Shown: positions 1 to 6,060, numbered from the stretch's first letter. The stretch: 6,723 nucleotides of DNA from Oscillospiraceae bacterium (GCA_022511485.1 JAFLUJ010000322.1:1-6723), one strand, 5' to 3'. Notes: generated by a model not told the origin, from the letters alone. Program-made: numbers and translations.

Positions 1-15
1 CAGTGAAAACTCGGA

Positions 16-37
16 GACAAACGCATTAGCGTTTGTC
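16..37 (+). other. Perfect 9-bp hairpin in purN leader
   Basis: GACAAACGC at 16-24 pairs perfectly with GCGTTTGTC at 29-37 around an ATTA loop. No T-run follows, so it is not a typical intrinsic terminator. It directly abuts the second hairpin, which shares base 37, so the two form a tandem structured leader ahead of purN. A role in mRNA processing, stability or attenuation is possible but not shown. One reading frame (from base 2) runs through it to a TGA at 62-64, so it could also lie inside the end of an upstream gene. Confidence 0.6.
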
Positions 38-64
38 ATGCCCCCATATCAAGGGGGCGTGTGA
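36..64 (+). repeat. Hairpin repeat, copy 1 (ahead of purN)
   Basis: CATGCCCCC at 37-45 pairs with GGGGGCGTG at 53-61 around a 7-base loop, giving nine pairs with one T.G wobble. The stretch aligns with 3591-3616: three matching leading bases, CCCCC, then TCAAGGGGG and a trailing GTGA at the same distance, with one 3-base gap. I count 22 identities in 26 aligned columns. Both copies have the same orientation and sit in spacers upstream of a ribosome binding site. They look like members of a small dispersed palindromic family, but two copies in one window do not prove that. Confidence 0.5.
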
Positions 65-85
65 GATATTGGAGGATTTTGTAAT

Positions 86-715
86 ATGAAAAACATTGTA
101 GTGCTTGTCTCCGGAGGGGGAACGAATTTACAAGCTCTTATTGATGCTGAAAATGCAGGGCAGATAAAGGGCGGCAAGATCACCTGCGTTATATCCTCAA
201 AGCCGGATGCTTATGCTATCAGACGGGCTGAGTTTAGTGGTATCCCTCATAGGGTAGTTGCAAGAGAGGATTATCCGGACGTTCACGAATACAGCAAGGC
301 TGTGCTTGACGCTCTTAATCAGGAACGGGCTGATCTTGTGGTATATGCGGGCTTTATGACCATTCTGGACGAAACCATATGTCAGGCATATCCCAATAAG
401 ATGATAAACGTCCATCCTTCGCTTATCCCATCTTTCTGCGGAAAGGGCTTTTACGGGCTTCACGTACATGAAGCTGTCCTTGAAAAGGGTGTGAAGCTTA
501 CAGGAGCAACTGTTCATTTTGTTACTGAGGTATGTGACGGAGGTCCTATTATCCTTCAGGAAGCGGTTCCGGTCAAAAATGGGGACACACCCGAAATTCT
601 CCAGCGGAGAGTTATGGAAAATGCAGAGTGGAAAATTCTTCCCAAGGCGGTATCTTTGTTCTGTCAGGATAAAATAAAAGTGGAGAATGGTATTGCAATA
701 GTAACCGGAGAATGA
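86..715 (+). CDS. purN: Phosphoribosylglycinamide formyltransferase PurN
   Basis: Cytoplasmic enzyme of purine synthesis step 3: it transfers the formyl group of 10-formyltetrahydrofolate to GAR, giving FGAR. The 209-residue protein has the usual family length. The N-terminal phosphate-binding loop SGGGTNLQALI is at residues 9-19. The catalytic triad of the family is visible as Asn108 and His110 in INVHPSLIPSF and Asp151 in the VCDGGPIILQ segment, matching Asn106, His108 and Asp144 of the E. coli enzyme. The HPSLIPSFCGKGFYG stretch is the variant I associate with Clostridia. The ATG at 86 is preceded by GGAGG at 71-75 with a 10-base spacer. It is the first complete gene of the operon in view; purM or other pur genes probably lie just upstream. 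Function is near certain. Confidence 0.97.
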   Translation: MKNIVVLVSGGGTNLQALIDAENAGQIKGGKITCVISSKPDAYAIRRAEFSGIPHRVVAREDYPDVHEYSKAVLDALNQERADLVVYAGFMTILDETICQAYPNKMINVHPSLIPSFCGKGFYGLHVHEAVLEKGVKLTGATVHFVTEVCDGGPIILQEAVPVKNGDTPEILQRRVMENAEWKILPKAVSLFCQDKIKVENGIAIVTGE

Positions 716-740
716 TTTGTTCTGAGTGTCCGATCTGAAA

Positions 741-748
741 AGGGGGAG
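741..748 (+). promoter_or_regulatory. RBS setting the methyltransferase start
   Basis: AGGGGGAG lies 8 bases before the ATG at 757. The alternative in-frame GTG at 748 begins inside this motif and has no site of its own, so 757 is the better start. Confidence 0.75.
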
Positions 749-756
749 TGTCATCA

Positions 757-1488
757 ATGAACGAGGAAAAATTCACGGGCAAGGCGGATGTGTATGACAA
801 GTTCCGACCCTCCTATCCGAAGGAGCTTATCGACATTCTTTATGAAAAGACACAGGCTGATACGGTTGCTGATATTGGCGCTGGGACAGGTATCTTTACG
901 AAATGTCTTTCAGCTAAGCCCTGGAAGATAACCGCTGTCGAGCCTAATGCCGATATGCTGGAGATACTGAAACAGCGGGCATCATTTGCGGAGATAATAA
1001 ATGCTCCCGCTGAAAATACAGGGATACCCTCCGGGACGATAGATCTTGTTACAGCGGCGCAGGCGTTTCACTGGTTCGACAAGGAAAAATTCAAGGCGGA
1101 GTGTCAGAGAATTTTTACTCCAAAAGGACATCTTGCAATTATCTGGAATACTCACGGCAAAAACGAATTCCGGTACGAGCGTGACAGGATATTTGACAAA
1201 TACTGCGGAATGAGCAACAGCATGAAGGGAAGCACCACCGAGGGTGACAAATTACTGCGGAACGGGTATTTTTCCGGAATGGAATTTTACTGCATTGACA
1301 ACAATATGAACATGAACGAGGAACAATTTATCGGGTATTCACTTTCCCACTCATATGCAATAAAAGCTGATAACGAAAATTACGAAAAATTTGTGGATGA
1401 GCTGCGTAATGCGTTTGCAAAATTCCAGCATAACAGTACGGTGGAATTTCCCCAGAAAACGGAATGTTATTTAGGGCGTTTCATATAG
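757..1488 (+). CDS. Class I SAM-dependent methyltransferase
   Basis: A 243-residue soluble protein with a Rossmann-type methyltransferase domain. Motif I is ADIGAGTGIFT at residues 38-48 (SAM-binding glycine loop). Motif II is VEPNADML at 61-68, where the acidic Glu would contact the SAM ribose. AENTGIP is at 85-91, and IDLVTAAQAFHWFD at 95-108 is the motif IV region typical of the Methyltransf_11/UbiE-like group. The roughly 100-residue C-terminal part, ending CYLGRFI, is typical of this group and the protein looks complete. The substrate cannot be read from sequence. The gene starts 41 bases after purN and lies between purine genes, so it is probably co-transcribed, but no purine step needs a methyltransferase. 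It may be a passenger or act on a metabolite linked to purine flux. The fold assignment is firm; the role is unknown. Confidence 0.88.
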   Translation: MNEEKFTGKADVYDKFRPSYPKELIDILYEKTQADTVADIGAGTGIFTKCLSAKPWKITAVEPNADMLEILKQRASFAEIINAPAENTGIPSGTIDLVTAAQAFHWFDKEKFKAECQRIFTPKGHLAIIWNTHGKNEFRYERDRIFDKYCGMSNSMKGSTTEGDKLLRNGYFSGMEFYCIDNNMNMNEEQFIGYSLSHSYAIKADNENYEKFVDELRNAFAKFQHNSTVEFPQKTECYLGRFI

Positions 1489-1570
1489 TTAAGCAAACTG
1501 ATTTAAGATCAATGTATATTACTTTTTTGTCTCCGTAATCGGGGCGGAAAAGTTAATTAAATAAATATTT

Positions 1571-1575
1571 GGAGG
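1571..1575 (+). promoter_or_regulatory. RBS setting the purO start
   Basis: GGAGG lies 7 bases before the ATG at 1583. The in-frame ATG at 1577 is only one base from the motif, too close for normal initiation. The 94-base spacer before purO (1489-1582) shows no convincing promoter or terminator. Confidence 0.8.
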
Positions 1576-1582
1576 AATGATC

Positions 1583-2299
1583 ATGATAACAAAAACAATC
1601 AAGGAAGAACTGAACAGCATGGATTACCACGGCAGGGGAATCATTATCGGAAAATCTGCTGACGGAAAAAAAGCGGTCACTGCTTATTTTATCATGGGCA
1701 GAAGTGAAAACAGCCGTAACCGCGTTTTCGTCGAGGATGGCGAGGGTATAAGAACTCAGGCTTTTGACCCTTCAAAAATGACCGATCCCCATCTTATTAT
1801 TTATGCTCCGGTTCGTGTTATGGGAAGCAAGACTATCGTTACAAACGGAGATCAGACAGACACTATCTACGATCTTATGGACAAGCAGATGACCTTTGAG
1901 CAGTCCCTGCGTACAAGAGAGTTTGAGGACGACGCTCCCAACTACACTCCGAGAATTTCGGGAATAATTCACCTTGATGATAACGATATGCACTTTGCAA
2001 TGTCCATACTGAAAAGTGCGGACGGAGACGGTTCTGCTTGTCAGAGATACACTTTCGCTTACAATAATCCTATATGCGGAAAGGCAAAGTTTATCCACAC
2101 ATATGCTGCTGCGGGAGACCCGCTTCCCAGCTTTGAGGGTGAGCCTAAAAATCTGGAGCTTCCCGATGTTTCTATTGATGAGCTGACAAAGCTTATCTGG
2201 GAAAATCTCAACGAGGAAAACAAGGTGTCCCTGTTTGTAAGATATATTGACCTTGACACAGGTAAATACGAAAGCAGGATAGTAAACAAAAATAAGTAA
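1583..2299 (+). CDS. purO: IMP cyclohydrolase, PurO type
   Basis: Catalyses the last step of IMP synthesis, ring closure of FAICAR to IMP with loss of water. The 238-residue protein resembles the IMP_cyclohyd (PurO) family first known from methanogenic archaea, which has an Ntn-hydrolase-like fold and is unrelated to the cyclohydrolase domain of PurH. Supporting segments are YHGRGIIIGKSADGKK at residues 15-30, the GRSENSRNRV stretch at 39-48 (family pattern: R-S, short gap, N-R), TNGDQTDTIYD at 87-97 and NYTPRISGII at 120-129. It is somewhat longer than the archaeal proteins of about 200 residues. It lies directly upstream of a formyltransferase lacking a cyclohydrolase domain, which fits this role. 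The ATG at 1583 is chosen because of GGAGG spacing. The family is assigned from remembered motifs; bacterial members are, as far as I know, largely uncharacterised biochemically. Confidence 0.87.
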   Translation: MITKTIKEELNSMDYHGRGIIIGKSADGKKAVTAYFIMGRSENSRNRVFVEDGEGIRTQAFDPSKMTDPHLIIYAPVRVMGSKTIVTNGDQTDTIYDLMDKQMTFEQSLRTREFEDDAPNYTPRISGIIHLDDNDMHFAMSILKSADGDGSACQRYTFAYNNPICGKAKFIHTYAAAGDPLPSFEGEPKNLELPDVSIDELTKLIWENLNEENKVSLFVRYIDLDTGKYESRIVNKNK

Positions 2300-2345
2300 A
2301 AAATGCTGATGTCCCCATATCAACAATTATCAGGAGGAGTTTAAA

Positions 2346-3527
2346 ATGTCTAAAGAAATGCTTTTAAAATACGGATGTAACCCAAATCAGAAGCCGTCCA
2401 GAATTTATATGGCTGACGGGGGAGAGCTCCCCATCGAAGTCCTTAACGGAAATCCCGGATATATCAATCTGCTGGACGCTTTCAACGGCTGGCAGCTTGT
2501 AAGCGAGCTTAAAAAGGCTACAGGAATATGCGCGGCGACTTCCTTCAAGCACGTTTCTCCGGCGGGAGCGGCTGTAGGTCTGCCTCTTACGGACACTCTG
2601 AAAAAAATCTACTGGGTGGACGATCTGGGAGAGCTTTCTCCTCTTGCCTGTGCATATGCAAGAGCAAGAGGCGCGGACAGAATGTCCTCCTATGGTGATT
2701 TTATCGCTCTTTCCGATGTCTGTGATGTCCCCACTGCAAAGATGATACAGCGTGAGGTCTCCGACGGAGTTATCGCTCCCGGCTACGAGCCGGAGGCTCT
2801 TGAGATCCTCAAATCAAAGAGAAAGGGAACATACAACGTAATCAAAATTGATGAAAATTATGTTCCTGCTCCTGTTGAGACAAAGCAGGTTTACGGTATC
2901 ACATTTGAGCAGGGAAGAAACGCTCTTGATATTAATGAAAAGCTTCTTGAAAATGTTGTTACCGACAACAAAAACATTCCAGATGATAAAAAGCGTGATC
3001 TGGTCATTTCCCTTATCACTCTTAAATACACACAGTCCAACAGCGTGTGCTATGTAAAGGACGGTCAGGCTGTGGGAATCGGTGCGGGACAGCAGTCAAG
3101 AATTCACTGTACACGTCTTGCGGGAAACAAGGCGGACATCTGGTGGCTGAGACAGTCTCCAAAAGTAATGGGCTTGCAGTTCAAGGATGACATCCGTCGG
3201 GCTGACAGGGACAACACAATAGATGTGTACATCTCCGATGAATATATGGACGTTCTTGCAGAGGGCGAGTGGCAGAAGTATTTCACTGTTAAGCCGGAGG
3301 TCTTCACCAAGGAGGAGCAGAAGGAGTGGCTTGCTAAAAATACCGGTATGTGTGTAGGCTCTGACGCGTTCTTCCCATTCGGAGACAACATTGAGCGTGC
3401 CCGGAAGTCCGGTGTTGAGTACATTGCACAGCCCGGCGGCTCTATCCGTGACGACAATGTTATAGAGACCTGCAACAAGTACAATATTGCAATGGCATTT
3501 ACGGGGATACGTCTCTTCCACCACTAA
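2346..3527 (+). CDS. purV: Stand-alone AICAR formyltransferase, ATIC-like
   Basis: Converts AICAR and 10-formyltetrahydrofolate to FAICAR, the ninth step of the pathway. The 393-residue protein matches only the C-terminal transformylase half of PurH; there is no N-terminal cyclohydrolase domain, and PurO next door supplies that activity. The start LKYGCNPNQKPSRIY corresponds to the beginning of the transformylase domain. The catalytic Lys68-His69 pair lies in SFKHVSPAGAAVG (Lys266-His267 in human ATIC). RARGADRMSSYGDF is at residues 106-119, KYTQSNSVCY at 227-236, GAGQQSRIHCTRLAG at 246-260, and the protein ends RLFHH. These segments are those of animal ATIC rather than the common bacterial PurH, which has an NPCG-type sequence after the catalytic Lys-His. 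The ATG at 2346 follows AGGAGG at 2332-2337 with 8 bases between. The name purV follows one nomenclature for this domain; some databases call it purH. Confidence 0.93.
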   Translation: MSKEMLLKYGCNPNQKPSRIYMADGGELPIEVLNGNPGYINLLDAFNGWQLVSELKKATGICAATSFKHVSPAGAAVGLPLTDTLKKIYWVDDLGELSPLACAYARARGADRMSSYGDFIALSDVCDVPTAKMIQREVSDGVIAPGYEPEALEILKSKRKGTYNVIKIDENYVPAPVETKQVYGITFEQGRNALDINEKLLENVVTDNKNIPDDKKRDLVISLITLKYTQSNSVCYVKDGQAVGIGAGQQSRIHCTRLAGNKADIWWLRQSPKVMGLQFKDDIRRADRDNTIDVYISDEYMDVLAEGEWQKYFTVKPEVFTKEEQKEWLAKNTGMCVGSDAFFPFGDNIERARKSGVEYIAQPGGSIRDDNVIETCNKYNIAMAFTGIRLFHH

Positions 3528-3528
3528 G

Positions 3529-3544
3529 GCAGGGAAGCCCCTGC
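3529..3544 (+). other. Short GC-rich hairpin after the purV stop
   Basis: GCAGGG at 3529-3534 pairs with CCCTGC at 3539-3544 around an AAGC loop, one base after the TAA. No T-run follows, so termination is unlikely. It may protect the 3' end of a processed message or partly halt transcription before the passenger genes. The stem is short, so chance is possible. Confidence 0.35.
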
Positions 3545-3550
3545 GGTCAG

Positions 3551-3618
3551 AGTCACCCCAAAATTTGGTGAGTACGAAATGTTTACACTTTCAATCCCCC
3601 TCAAGGGGGAGGGTGACT
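3551..3618 (+). repeat. Palindromic spacer element with repeat copy 2
   Basis: AGTCACCC at 3551-3558 is the exact reverse complement of GGGTGACT at 3611-3618. Inside, TCCCCC at 3595-3600 pairs with GGGGGA at 3605-3610 around TCAA, so this hairpin sits directly against the closing stem. A competing small fold exists at 3554-3570, where CACC pairs with GGTG or CCAAA with TTTGG. Bases 3591-3616 match the hairpin at 36-64. Terminal inverted repeats, small size and no coding capacity resemble a MITE-like element, but I see no clear target-site duplication. It lies wholly between purV and the membrane protein gene, ending seven bases before the latter's ribosome binding site. Confidence 0.5.
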
Positions 3619-3624
3619 GAAAAT

Positions 3625-3629
3625 GGAGG
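3625..3629 (+). promoter_or_regulatory. RBS setting the membrane protein start
   Basis: GGAGG lies 8 bases before the ATG at 3638. The upstream in-frame ATG at 3623 overlaps this motif and has no site of its own. Confidence 0.78.
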
Positions 3630-3637
3630 TTATACAT

Positions 3638-4144
3638 ATGCCTTTTCCAAAATCGGTAAAGATCGCCGCAATAGCTTCCCAGTCGGTCATAGTTCTGTGG
3701 GTAGTTTTAACCGTTCTTGCAAGCCTGTTTCAGGATGATCTGCTCAAATTTTATATAGACAGCAGCACTATTGAAAATACGAACAGAACAGGTTCATGGT
3801 CGGTCATTATACGCTGTATTGCCGCCATTATCGTTGGTGTTGCAAATATGCTTATTTGCTGCAAAAAGACTGTTCACACGCCGCTTATTATGACTTCTGT
3901 TACGGCTGGGCTGCTGCCTGTTGTTGTAAATTCTGTTTCTATCAGACAGAGGCTGGTGGTTTCCATGGACAGCATAGATGAATTTACGCGGTTGTCTGCG
4001 GTTTTGAATATGGAATCCATTCTTGCTTACTTTCTTTCGGCCGCATTATTGATTACAATTGCATCAGGAGCGGTTTACGCTTTCGCAAAAAAGAACTGCT
4101 CCGAAATAAAAGAGGATGAATCATATGAAATTACCAACAATTGA
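3638..4144 (+). CDS. Small four-helix membrane protein, unknown role
   Basis: I do not recognise a family. The 168-residue product has four likely membrane-spanning helices at about residues 8-30, 55-75, 80-101 and 125-150, separated by a polar loop (32-53), a very short turn carrying KK (76-77), and a longer polar loop (102-123). The C-terminal tail from 151 is charged and rich in Lys, Glu and Asp. With two basic residues before helix 1, the predicted topology has both termini in the cytoplasm. There is no cleavable signal peptide with a clear processing site, and no transport or catalytic motif. Its last 20 bases overlap the next gene, which suggests coupled translation. It sits between purV and purD, so a link to purine or nucleoside transport could be imagined, but four helices and no motif do not support naming one. 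Confidence 0.75.
   Translation: MPFPKSVKIAAIASQSVIVLWVVLTVLASLFQDDLLKFYIDSSTIENTNRTGSWSVIIRCIAAIIVGVANMLICCKKTVHTPLIMTSVTAGLLPVVVNSVSIRQRLVVSMDSIDEFTRLSAVLNMESILAYFLSAALLITIASGAVYAFAKKNCSEIKEDESYEITNN
4111..4115 (+). promoter_or_regulatory. RBS setting the acetyltransferase start
   Basis: AGAGG lies 9 bases before the ATG at 4125. The in-frame ATG at 4116 touches the motif directly. The site is inside the preceding gene, as expected for translational coupling. Confidence 0.72.
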
Positions 4145-4667
4145 AACGGAACGTCTAATACTTCGTCCGCTGACTATAGATGATGCGGAAGCTGTTTTTG
4201 AATGGACGGGAGACGAACGTGTTACAAAATATATGGTCTACAGTACATACGATTCTGTGGAGCAGGTGATAGAGTGGCTCAAAACCGTTAAAAATATATT
4301 CGGTTATGTGAGAAAATCTGACGGCTTGCTCATCGGCAGCGGAGAAATAACTCCAGATTCCAGAGGAGACGATTTCTGGGGCTTCGGGTATAATTTCCGG
4401 TACGACTGCTGGGGAAACGGTTATGCTACAGAAGCCACCAAGGCTATGATAAAATATGCGGCGGAGAATTTCGGAGCGAGAAAATTCTGTTCCTCCCATG
4501 CAGTGGAAAATCCTGCTTCCGGACGGGTCATGGAAAAATGCGGACTGAAATTTGAGAAGTACGGATCGTTCCGCAAAATAGACGGAAGCGCTGAGTTTCG
4601 TTCAAAAATATATATCGGTTTTATAGAAGATATGACATATATCAAATGCGAAAGTGAGGAACACTGA
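4125..4667 (+). CDS. GNAT acetyltransferase, RimJ/RimL-like
   Basis: A 180-residue GNAT-fold protein expected to use acetyl-CoA to acetylate an amine. The N-terminus ETERLILRPLTIDDAE at residues 7-22 is the usual opening of the RimJ-like Acetyltransf_3 group. The acetyl-CoA pyrophosphate loop is in the segment CWGNGYATEATKAMIKYA at 95-112, and motif B is HAVENPASGRVMEKCGLKFE at 125-144, where Asn129 and Ser132 are typical. Length and domain are complete. The substrate is unknown: such proteins modify ribosomal proteins, antibiotics or small amines. The gene overlaps the membrane protein gene by 20 bases and stops one base before purD, so it is very likely translated from the same message. Confidence 0.9.
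   Translation: MKLPTIETERLILRPLTIDDAEAVFEWTGDERVTKYMVYSTYDSVEQVIEWLKTVKNIFGYVRKSDGLLIGSGEITPDSRGDDFWGFGYNFRYDCWGNGYATEATKAMIKYAAENFGARKFCSSHAVENPASGRVMEKCGLKFEKYGSFRKIDGSAEFRSKIYIGFIEDMTYIKCESEEH
4654..4660 (+). promoter_or_regulatory. RBS setting the purD start
   Basis: GTGAGGA lies 8 bases before the ATG at 4669 and inside the end of the acetyltransferase gene. The in-frame GTG at 4654 is part of this motif, and starting there would add five residues before the conserved MKILVVGGGGREHA beginning. Confidence 0.8.
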
Positions 4668-4668
4668 G

Positions 4669-5946
4669 ATGAAAATATTAGTTGTAGGCGGCGGCGGACG
4701 TGAACACGCCATAATCATGAAGCTGGCGGAAAGTCCCCGCACTGAAAAGCTTTACTGTGCTCCCGGAAACGGAGGAATCTCACGCTATGCTGAATGTTTC
4801 GATGTAAAAGCCACAGACATTGACGGAATAGTTGCTCTTGCAAAAAAGCTTGCAGTTGACATGGTGGTAGTTGCTCCGGACGATCCACTTGTTATGGGAA
4901 TGGTGGACGCTCTTAATGCAGAGGGTATAATGACATTCGGTCCTGACAAAGCGGCGGCTATCATTGAAGGAAGCAAGGCTTTCTCAAAGGATCTTATGAA
5001 AAAATACGGTATCCCTACAGCGGCGTATGAGACCTTTACCAACGCAGGAGAAGCCATCGCTTACATAAAAAAGCAGGGAAAATATCCCGCAGTCGTCAAA
5101 GCTGACGGTCTTGCTCTTGGAAAAGGCGTTATTATTGCTCAGAATGAACAGGAAGCTGAGGAAGCTGTACGCTCCATTATGGAGGACAAGATCTTCGGAG
5201 AAAGCGGCTCAAAGCTTGTTGTTGAGGAATTTCTGACCGGTCCGGAGATGTCTGTGCTTTCCTTTACGGATGGAAATACGGTAGTTCCCATGATCTCCTC
5301 AATGGATCACAAGCGGGCTCTGGACGGAGATCAGGGGCTTAACACAGGCGGTATGGGAACGGTTGCTCCCAATCCGTTCTACACCGAGGCTGTGGCAAAG
5401 GAGTGCATGGATAAAATTTTCCTGCCAACCATCAAAGCAATGAAAGCAGAGGGTAGGACTTTCAAGGGCTGTCTTTATTTCGGACTTATGCTTACTCCCG
5501 ACGGGGTAAATGTCATCGAATACAACTGCCGTTTCGGAGATCCTGAAACTCAGGTAGTTCTGCCGCTTCTTGATGCGGACTTAGTTGATATTTTCGAGGC
5601 TGTATATAAAGGAACTCTTTCGGATATTGATATAAAGTGGAAAAAACAGTCCTGCGCCTGCGTTGTTATGGCAAGTGGGGGATACCCGAAAAAATATCCC
5701 ACCGGTCTTGAAATGTCTGGCATGGACGACAAGGGACAGGTGGACGGCGTTTTCGTATACCATGCGGGAACGAAATATGCTGACGGAAAATTCCTCACAG
5801 CGGGAGGTCGTGTTCTCGGCGTGACAGCAACAGGGGATACTCTGCAAGCGGCGTTAGACAAGTCCTATGAAGCAGTGAAGAAAATAAACTTTGAAAATGC
5901 GCATTACAGGACTGATATAGGAAAGAGAGCTTTGTCGGCAAAATAA
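4669..5946 (+). CDS. purD: Phosphoribosylamine-glycine ligase PurD
   Basis: Joins 5-phosphoribosylamine and glycine with ATP to give GAR, step 2 of the purine pathway and the substrate of PurN. The 425-residue protein has the normal family length and the ATP-grasp layout. The N-terminal GARS domain opens MKILVVGGGGREHA (1-14) and reaches GPDKAAAIIEGSKAF at 91-105. The ATP-grasp core has VVKADGLALGKGV at 142-154, DHKRALDGDQGLNTGGMG at 213-230, and the metal-binding EYNCRFGDPETQ at 284-295. The C-terminal domain contains VVMASGGYPKKYP at 332-344 and GRVLGV at 380-385. The start is fixed by the RBS and the conserved N-terminus. It is the last gene of the operon and is followed at once by a terminator. 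Confidence 0.98.
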   Translation: MKILVVGGGGREHAIIMKLAESPRTEKLYCAPGNGGISRYAECFDVKATDIDGIVALAKKLAVDMVVVAPDDPLVMGMVDALNAEGIMTFGPDKAAAIIEGSKAFSKDLMKKYGIPTAAYETFTNAGEAIAYIKKQGKYPAVVKADGLALGKGVIIAQNEQEAEEAVRSIMEDKIFGESGSKLVVEEFLTGPEMSVLSFTDGNTVVPMISSMDHKRALDGDQGLNTGGMGTVAPNPFYTEAVAKECMDKIFLPTIKAMKAEGRTFKGCLYFGLMLTPDGVNVIEYNCRFGDPETQVVLPLLDADLVDIFEAVYKGTLSDIDIKWKKQSCACVVMASGGYPKKYPTGLEMSGMDDKGQVDGVFVYHAGTKYADGKFLTAGGRVLGVTATGDTLQAALDKSYEAVKKINFENAHYRTDIGKRALSAK

Positions 5947-5950
5947 ATGT

Positions 5951-5983
5951 TGAGGGAGTCTGTTAAATGGCTCCCTCATTTTT
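5951..5983 (+). terminator. Rho-independent terminator of the pur operon
   Basis: TGAGGGAG at 5951-5958 pairs with CTCCCTCA at 5971-5978, extended inward by a T.G and a C-G pair, leaving an 8-base loop. TTTTT at 5979-5983 follows directly. It begins four bases after the purD stop. The opposite strand has only a broken T-rich run after the stem, so service to the convergent gene is possible but weaker. The rest of the 114-base intergenic region is AT-rich with no gene. Confidence 0.92.
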
Positions 5984-6060
5984 ATATTTGTTTTGTAACT
6001 ATTATACTATTTCCCATTTTAGATATAGACAAAGTCTATTGATAAATTAGGGATTAGGTA

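Noticed and set aside
1..85. Purine riboswitch or PurR box ahead of purN
   Set aside because: The hairpins do not form the three-way junction or show the conserved core of a purine riboswitch, and I found no convincing PurR-type site. Regulation is more likely set upstream at the start of the operon.
742..756. Third copy of the hairpin repeat before the methyltransferase (AAGGGGGAG similarity)
   Set aside because: Only the G-rich right arm is similar, there is no CCCCC arm, and a ribosome binding site explains the G-run.
1531..1544. CTCCG TAAT CGGGG hairpin before purO as a terminator
   Set aside because: The T-run precedes the stem instead of following it, and the stem is five pairs with one wobble.
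2313..2323. 11-base match CCCCATATCAA shared with 42-52
   Set aside because: A few 11-base matches are expected by chance in a window of this size, and here it is not part of a comparable hairpin.
2306..2333. CTGAT / ATCAG stem near the purV ribosome binding site
   Set aside because: Only five AT-containing pairs with an 18-base loop; too weak to claim RBS masking.
1583..3527. purO and purV as a frameshift-broken purH
   Set aside because: The first protein matches the PurO family, which is not homologous to the PurH cyclohydrolase domain, and the second has its own strong ribosome binding site and a complete N-terminus.
3487..3738. 83-codon open frame across the purV end and spacer
   Set aside because: It overlaps two real genes in another frame, has no ribosome binding site and its middle is translated palindromic element.
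6001..6006. TATAAT on the minus strand as a promoter
   Set aside because: No -35 element at a proper distance, and it would drive transcription antisense into purD with no gene to serve; the region is simply AT-rich.
6025..6039. ATAGAC AAA GTCTAT hairpin as terminator for the minus-strand gene
   Set aside because: AT-rich six-pair stem with no T-run after it on the minus strand.
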